From positions 5,725,345-5,789,344 of the forward strand of contig JASKMD010000024.1 in NCBI GenBank assembly GCA_030144725.1: a stretch of DNA of 64,000 nt. The letters are read 5' to 3'. The notes under the pieces were generated by a model. That model was not told the DNA's origin and did no database searches. It worked only from the letters and a program-made list of their open reading frames with translations. How positions within the stretch are numbered: the first letter of the stretch is position 1; every line of letters begins with the position of its first letter. This stretch comes from Haematococcus lacustris. Its lineage: Eukaryota; Chlorophyta; Chlorophyceae; Chlamydomonadales; Haematococcaceae. Position numbers and translations under genes: made by a program. Shown here piece by piece: positions 57,684-64,000 of the stretch.

Positions 57684-60572
57684 CAGGGTTCGACAGTTGG
57701 TGATATCTGGTCTAAGGGCGCCCTTAACTGATGTCAGGGTAAACTACGGGGACCCTATACACTGTTCATACCCCAAAAAATTTCGCCGGCCTGCGGCCGG
57801 CTTGGAAGAGGCATGTTAGCTTACAGCAGCTAACAAGGAGGCTTCAAAGGTGTCCTCTGAGACACCACCTGCCTCCGTGCCAAACAAGGCCTGATCCACT
57901 TCATCACTTGACTCATGATCGCACTCTTCCTGCTCGCTCTCTTCCCCCCATAGAGATTCTACCTCCTCCATATCCCCTTCTAGGTCTAGTGGCACATTAG
58001 GTTGCTCAACTTCAAGTGGTAGTGCCGCTTCAGATAGAGCTGCTAGGATGCCCTCAGGCTTCCCCGCTGCCTTCAACTTCAAGATCTCATCCATAGCACT
58101 CGCTGCATGTGCAATCAAAGCCTCTTCCTTTTGGTAGCTATGCTTGCTGGGCCCAATGAGCCTGATGCGCATGAGAGAGTCAACAGTGGCCAGCTTCAAC
58201 CGGTTTGTGAGCCGGTGCTTGATGATGCGGTGGATGCTAAAGCCTCTCTCAACCACTGCAGTTTGCAATGGCACGAGGAGCATGACCTGAGCTAACTGCA
58301 TCATCAATGGGAAGTGCACATACCCCACCTCCATCAACTGCACCCATGCTGATTGCAATGTGACGCTACGATTGGCCTGGACAACCCTCCACATCTCACG
58401 CTTGAAGAAAGTGAGCTGCTGGACCAAGCGAGCCACACCAGCAGTTCCCTCCATCCTAAACAACTGCTGCCTCTGACTTGCATTGCAGAAGTGCTTGACC
58501 AGCTCTTGCAGCTCTTGCTGGCCATAAGCAACCAACTCAGCGGCGACCATGCCAACATAGGAGCGTGGCACAAAGATTGCAAAACTGTTAAGGATGCTTG
58601 AGGGAAAGCGCTGATCTAGCTCACCAAGGACAGCTTGTGCCAATGACTTGAAGGATGATTGCATGCTTGACAGTTTGACGCCTCCTACTCTTATTGAGAC
58701 AGAAACACCATTGACAGCCCATGCACCAGCGCTAGAGAGAGTCCTCCTCATGCGAACAAAGCTGGTGCATGCTGTCAACGAAGACCTGATGAAAAGCTGC
58801 TCTAGGGTTGCCTTGGCAATAGCCACATGAGAGGCAAGCATGTGAGGCTCTAGAGCATCACTCTGGAACAGGTTGCTTAACTGCTCAAGTGGTTGCATCA
58901 TGTCATGCAACAAATGCACACCAGCAAGGGTGCGGAACTTCTGCAGCCTGATCAACAAGCTCCTGCCCACTGCCCACTCAGGGTGTAGATTGAGGAAGCG
59001 GAGGAGAGTGTGGTAGTTGGCTACAAGCACATTGACACATTGCGCCCTGCTAAACCACCTAGTGCGGTTGAAGATGGGGAACTTCAGCAGTGTGACACCC
59101 AATGGCTTGGCAAAAGCTTCCCACCTGCCCTGCCACTTGGGGGACTTGGCAAACAAACTATGTACCCCCTTGAAGGCACTATCAAGCTGCTGCATCAGGG
59201 GGCTCACACGAAAGGCATCCCCCACCACCAGTGCTGTGCACACCAACCATGTAGCTGACATGTTGCTGCTGTAGTTTGGCAATGACCCCATTGTGAGCCC
59301 CCATGAAGGTGCTGGCACCATCAGAACAGAAAGCCACAAGCTTGCCAACATCTAGGCTGAGGGTGTCAATCACACGCAGTATGACAGCTGTGATGTGCTC
59401 AGATGTGGCCCCCACCACTTTGACAGCGCATAAGAAAGAGGTGTGGTAGATAAAGGAGGACGGCTCCAAATAGCGCACGTAGAGGAGCAGGTGGTCCTCA
59501 GTTCCCACGTCCGTGCTGCTGTCAGCTAACAAGCTGAAATAGGGGCTGGCTCGTACAGCTGCTAGCTTTTGAGTAAGGAGGGTTTGGCTGATAGAGTAAA
59601 GGGCGGCATTGAAGTAACGGGTGGCACTGAAGTCATGCGGCATAGCTGGTGCCCCACTGTGAGTGGCAAACTGGAGGTGGGCTGCAAAGGACATGGCTGA
59701 ATGGCCCCACAACACCATGAAGAGGGCTGCCAGCACCATGCGGCGGTAGGTGCCTTGGACCACTGTTGTTGTTGCAGCCTTCACAGCTGCTTTGATGGAG
59801 CCGGCACCCCCCCCAGCACGCTGTGCCATGCCGATGGCTTCTGAGTGGGCCTTGCTCTTGGCGTGTTGGGCCAGCTCCGCCTCGCACGTCACAGCCCCAC
59901 CACCACCACTCGCCTTTGCGAATAGGGATGAGTTGGGCTTGTGCTCCAAGCAAGTGGAGCAGTGGGCTTGGGGGGTGCCTTTCTCGTTGCATCCGCCACT
60001 GAACCTGCACCATGGGTACTTCGCTTGCAGCCTCAGTCATTGCGGTCTTGTGGCCTCTGCGGATGCTGGAAGGTGTTGGCTCTTGGTCAATGAGAATAGG
60101 ATCGTCTGGGCTAAGGCTGTCCACTGGCTGCGGGGTGGACGGAGCCGAAGAGGCTGGGCTGGAAGGGGATGGGCTTGGTGGGCGCATTGGGCTGACAAGG
60201 CCAGTTTCGTCTGGGAAGGTGGGATTGCGGGCTGCGTGGTCTGCGCGGTTCAAGGAGTTAACGTGAAGTTAACATGTGAACGCGGAGATGTCAACGTCAA
60301 AGATGTCAACGATGCGATGGTACCCACCAAGCGCCATCTGAATTGTCATCTGTCGCTGGTCCGACGGAGTCTGCCTTACTCTCTTGCCTGGCTTTCCCAT
60401 AACGCAGCCGTGAGTTAGGTTTGAGATGGCAGAAATCTACGGGCGCCACTGAGAATAACAGGCCCAAATTTTTGAAAATCACGGGCCCCCGTACTGGGCC
60501 TTCGGCCCAGTTACGGGGGCCCTCGCCAAAATGGGTCAAAAGTACGGGCCCCGTACGGGGGGTCGAACCCTG
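57684..60572 (-). mobile_element. hAT-superfamily DNA transposon, 2889 bp, with terminal inverted repeats and 8-bp TSD
   Basis: Both ends carry the inverted repeat CAGGGTTCGAC (57684-57694, and its complement at 60562-60572). The element is flanked by identical 8-bp duplications GTAGGGAG at 57676-57683 and 60573-60580. TIR start CAGGG and 8-bp TSD are diagnostic of hAT. The single transposase gene occupies most of the element. Confidence 0.92.
57816..60253 (-). pseudogene. hAT transposase (ZNF862/DUF4371-like), intronless, with at least two frameshifts
   Basis: Three overlapping minus-strand frames make up one protein of about 800 residues. Part 1 (60253 to about 60030) is a Ser/Pro-rich leader with a DDPILID motif. 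Part 2 (about 60025 to 59225) has a BED-like zinc finger (PWCRFSGGC, HCSTCLEHK, then QHAKSKAH), the first catalytic Asp region (LLADSSTDVGTEDHLL) and the second (FCSDGASTFMGAHNG). Part 3 (about 59225 to 57816) has FNRTRWFSR, the C-terminal dimerisation helix VVERGFSIHRIIKHRL and an acidic tail. The frame shifts near 60030 and near 59225 (between MVGVHST and LVVGDAF). Otherwise it is well preserved, fitting a recent insertion. Confidence 0.85.
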
Positions 60573-60580
60573 GTAGGGAG

Positions 60581-61241
60581 TGACGGTGAAATGTAGAGAG
60601 GGCGCTGGCGCTGTGTCAGGCTTTGGGGCTATCCACTGAGTACACAAAGTGAGCTTGCTTGCACTGTTTGTGATCGTCCACGTCCGTGCCATCATTCTGA
60701 AGCTGGGCAAGGTCGGCTTTGTGGAGTGCAAGGCCTAGGGGCTGAATTCTTCTTTGGCTGAACTTGATGTGGCACATGAATTAAGGTGATACAGGTTGGG
60801 AACTATCACGCACTTCTTGCATGGCTAGGGTAGGCTAGGCTAGGCTGGTCTGGGTTGATATGAAAATGTATAGGCTAGTTCAAACTAAGAGGCATGACTT
60901 GTTTTGCTACATGCTAGTTCAAACCAAAAAGACGGGGGATGCTACGACGCATGCCCAACTGCCACACCAAGGCGTAGTCCAGGCAGAAGGGATCACAAGC
61001 TGATGAATGTGTGCCGCTTGATATATTTTGAGCTAGGCAATTCATACTGCATATAACTATCAGGTTATATCATCTCCCTGCCATGCTGTCAGTGTACAGC
61101 GAAGTCAAGCAATCCTATACATAGGTAGAGAATTCCGAGTTTCTGCGCAAGTGTGGGTTTTGACTTTGCTCACAACGCATCACTTGTTATGCCATAGCTG
61201 TGCCAGGTGGTCGGTGCTGGAGTCGGTGTGATTGCTAACCG
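60581..61241. other. Intergenic, upstream of Sec14-like gene
   Basis: No gene is supported. A TAGGCTAGGC-type short repeat lies at 60828-60850. The Sec14-like gene's promoter should be here. Confidence 0.5.
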
Positions 61242-64000
61242 ATGGTCGCTCACGCTGCGCTATGTACCTGGATACCCCCTAGTGACTGGCGCGCGCGGTA
61301 CAGATTGGCTGATGACCCGCTGGCGCAGCTCAGCTCAGAGCATCAGGTGGCTACTCCAGCTTCCATATGCGCGTGTACTCCATATACTAGCGATTGCAAC
61401 GTGCGGCCGGCTGGACTGCATCATATTTGACCTGCAGTCAAAGCTGAAGACCCTGCAATTGCAGCTGGCCGCGGATGGCTCTTGGGACAGCGTGCGGCAC
61501 GGTGAGGTGTGCGTACCAGCGAACTCACCGCATATACCCCGCAGCGTGTCACAGAATATAGGCCCGCACCACAGCTGCCTCGCCACAATGCGGATGGCCT
61601 TCAACACAGCACAAAAAGTGGCAGCTTCGTGGCAGTGTGTCATAGGTGTTGGCCACCACAATTGTCGTCCATAGTTGCATGGGGAGCACGGCACCCAGTC
61701 GTGAAACAATGCCATGCAGGGATGTTACCTGCAGCTTTGGGTACTTAGCTCTATCATTCCTGGCTTCCTACAACCTGGATGTGGGACTCAGGCCTCGCCA
61801 AGGGCTGCGGCTGTGCACTCATGGCCTGAGCTCTTTAGCAATCGTTCCTGTCAGCTAGCACGAACGGCCATCTCACTCTAAAGAAGCTCTTCTGTGGCAT
61901 CTGATGTTAGCCATACCTACACCAGGGGTCTATCTCGCTAGGTTGTCCATGACGTGTTTCTCTGCCGTGGTTTCTACAGACCTGTACAGCCTCCGCCGTT
62001 TTGCCAAAGCCAGAGGATGGGACCTGGCCGCAGCTGCAAAGATGTGGAAAGATATGCTTGACTTCAGGTGTGGCACATGCATAGCAGTGTGCCTTTTGCG
62101 CAGAGGCAGTTGATGTGAAGCAGTGCAGCACAGATAAGAGGCTCAGCCAGCTGTGGACAGCCACTAACAAGCGAGCCTGAAGCATGTTATGTCTATGTGT
62201 ATGTCTGTTGTAGCAGAAGTGATGGTTGAGCGCCACGATATGAAATGACATTGACTCAGCAATGCCTTGATCAGGGAGCATTGTTGTTGTGCAGCTGACA
62301 ATGTCAACCATGACAATGGTTGCTATGCAGGAAGCAGAATCAGGTGGACCAAATCTTGACAGACTTTGTGTACAAGGAAAAGGATGCAGTGCTGGAGGTG
62401 TTTCCGCAAGGCCTCCATAAGACAGACCGCCAGGTATGGCCTGGTCGCTCGCCATCAGTTCCCCTACTTGGCCCCTGCTACCTCTCACCTGCCACATTGC
62501 GGTGTGGTGCTCATAGGGTCGACCCGTCATGGTGTACAAGTTTGGAGCAGCAGACATCAAGAAACTGAGAAGAATCACCTCTGACGAGAGGCTGATCAGG
62601 TTTCACATCCAGGTCAGTGCACACATGGTCGCAAATTCTGGCGACAGCCTACGTGCACACGTGGTCGCAACCGGGAACTACAACTGTACCGTCTCTGTGT
62701 TAAGACTCTTTTACACAGCTCTCCTTATCCACCAGCCAAGAAGTCCGCCCTGATTCACAGGCGAAGGCATGCATGTGCAGGAGAATGAGCGTATCATGCG
62801 GCAGGTGCTGCCAGCGTGCAGTGTACTGGTGGGGCGCCACGTGGAGAAGATGACGACCCTGATTGACATAGCAGGGCTGTCCATGGGGTGAGCCACTGTC
62901 GCGCCTTGGTTGCTGCTCTGACAGGGCATGGTCGCATGCCAGGTGGCTGCGGCGCTTCTCACTTGCACATGTCAATTACCAGCGTGTATGGGTGTGTGCT
63001 GCACACCGGACGACGAATATTCCTATACCTTTTGCACCAAGCTCGTCAGCACCTCCCTCATCTGCCTATCATCAGCCCCTCATCTTCTGCTCGGCAGTGC
63101 TCTTGCTCTTCTTGCACCGCTTTGCACCTTGCACCTTCCGTTTGCCTTGCTCCATGCCTTCTCTTGTATTCAGGGACGTCAGTGCTGTGTTGGACATGCT
63201 GAAGGCATTTGCCAAAGTGGACGGCAGCAACTACCCAGAAACCCTGGGCTGCATGGTCATCGTCAACGTGCCATGGATGTGAGCGTCGCAGGCCACCAGC
63301 ACATCACCCGCTGCCAGTTTAGGCGCTTTGCATATCCTGCATATTTGCTGCCAGGACTGTGAGACGCAAAGCAATGGTCCCACATTGCTGCTCTATCATG
63401 AGGTATAGGGGGCGCCACTGGGACGCTCAGCTGCCTTGCTGGTGCCAGCCACGCCCGACCACACCCCTGCCCGCAAGTCTCAAGTCAGACATCAGTAGCG
63501 TGCTGCCCCTTGCATAATGCCCTGCAAGTCATGCCCCTCTACCTTTTGTCCATCTGCGTACTGCAGCATGAAGGGTCTGTTCAGTGGTGTCAAGGTGTTC
63601 ATGGCGCCTGAGACACAAAAGAAGATGGAGGTGCTGGACACCAGCTATCACACACGTCTGCATCAGCTCATTGCTCCAGACAGCCTACTAGCAGAGTACG
63701 GGGGCACATCACAGGGCAGATTAGGCGATGCAGTGGGCCCTTGGACCGCAGCCCTACTCAGCATGCAAGCAACCATGGGGCCCATGCAGCCTCCTGCACC
63801 AACCCCAGCTCTTGAGGTGCAGCTGGGCTCAGACATCATGCTTGTCAATTGTGGCCAAGTCACTCTTGCCGCCCCTGCAAAGCGTCAGCACGACCCTGCC
63901 GGCCTTGCTTCAGATACAGCCAGCCAGCATGACGCAGCAGAGCGGCACAGCCCACCCCACAAGCGGCAACAGGGCCCCCAACAGCCAGCACTGGATGCAC
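61242..64000 (+). CDS. Sec14-like CRAL-TRIO phosphatidylinositol-transfer protein (3' end beyond window)
   Basis: Exons 61242-61346, 61438-61501, 61980-62067, 62331-62433, 62517-62612, 62781-62887, 63174-63278 and 63567 to the edge join in phase; 367 residues are visible. The N-terminal CRAL-TRIO helices read QLQLAADGSWDSVRHDLYSL, RRFAKARGWDLAAAAKMW. The lipid-binding domain reads VFPQGLHKTDRQGRPVMVYK, ENERIMRQVLPACS, TTLIDIAGLSMG, NYPETLGCMVIVNVPW and GLFSGVKVFMAPETQKK, ending HQLIAPDSLLAEYGGT. Sec14 proteins exchange phosphatidylinositol and phosphatidylcholine between membranes and support trafficking. After the domain the protein continues as a Gln/Pro-rich tail with no stop before 64000, so a C-terminal extension (GOLD or nodulin-type domains occur in plants) may follow. 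Confidence 0.88.

Overview
The window is nuclear DNA of a green alga, most likely a chlamydomonadalean close to Haematococcus. The evidence is GC-rich codon use, many short exons joined by GT-AG introns, introns packed with CCTG, CCCCTG and CAG-type microsatellites, and proteins closest to plant and green-algal families. The species call is an inference. Gene models were built by hand. For each spliced host gene, all exon phases join into one open frame, apart from the one weak junction noted in the TPR gene.

Host genes, left to right: RMI1 (5000-10828, +), a mitochondrial-type TPR protein (12026-17328, +), plastid 3-ketoacyl-ACP synthase of the KAS I/II type (18704-26058, -), a type I membrane protein of the plant DUF7794 kind (26978-28628, -), proteasome lid subunit RPN12 (30696-34518, -), the small GTPase ARL8 (34714-39081, +, divergent from RPN12 across 195 bp), an unrecognised coiled-coil-like protein (40149-41277, -), anthranilate synthase beta/TrpG (45411-47390, -), a small ankyrin protein (50694-54260, -), an SGPP-type HAD sugar phosphatase (54944-57073, +) and a Sec14-like CRAL-TRIO protein (61242 to the window edge, +). 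They are ordinary housekeeping genes and do not form a pathway.

The striking layer is mobile. Fanzor genes, the eukaryotic relatives of TnpB (RNA-guided nucleases), occur as two subfamilies. Subfamily I has a nearly intact five-exon copy (41580-44484) with all three RuvC acidic residues, broken only by an apparent 8-bp tandem duplication. It also has a 5'-truncated pseudogene (29297-30393) and two short internally deleted derivatives (about 47398-47510 and 49520-49705). All four share a 3' terminus with a stem-loop that is a good candidate for the guide-RNA scaffold; two copies also carry a Pol III B-box-like sequence. Subfamily II has decayed copies at 1-660 and 47745-49070 (both -) and a 3' fragment at 57095-57475 directly behind the phosphatase gene; the last two share a different 3' hairpin.

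Other mobile features are a 2.89-kb hAT element with a perfect 8-bp target-site duplication (57684-60572), an unclassified transposon-like ORF (3358-4227), three tRNA-derived SINE-like pieces and a dispersed 39-bp repeat. All CCTG arrays lie in introns and read CCTG on the sense strand of the host gene. Most long ORFs across repeats (poly-Ala, PACL, GQ, PL and similar) are artefacts of repeats without stop codons.
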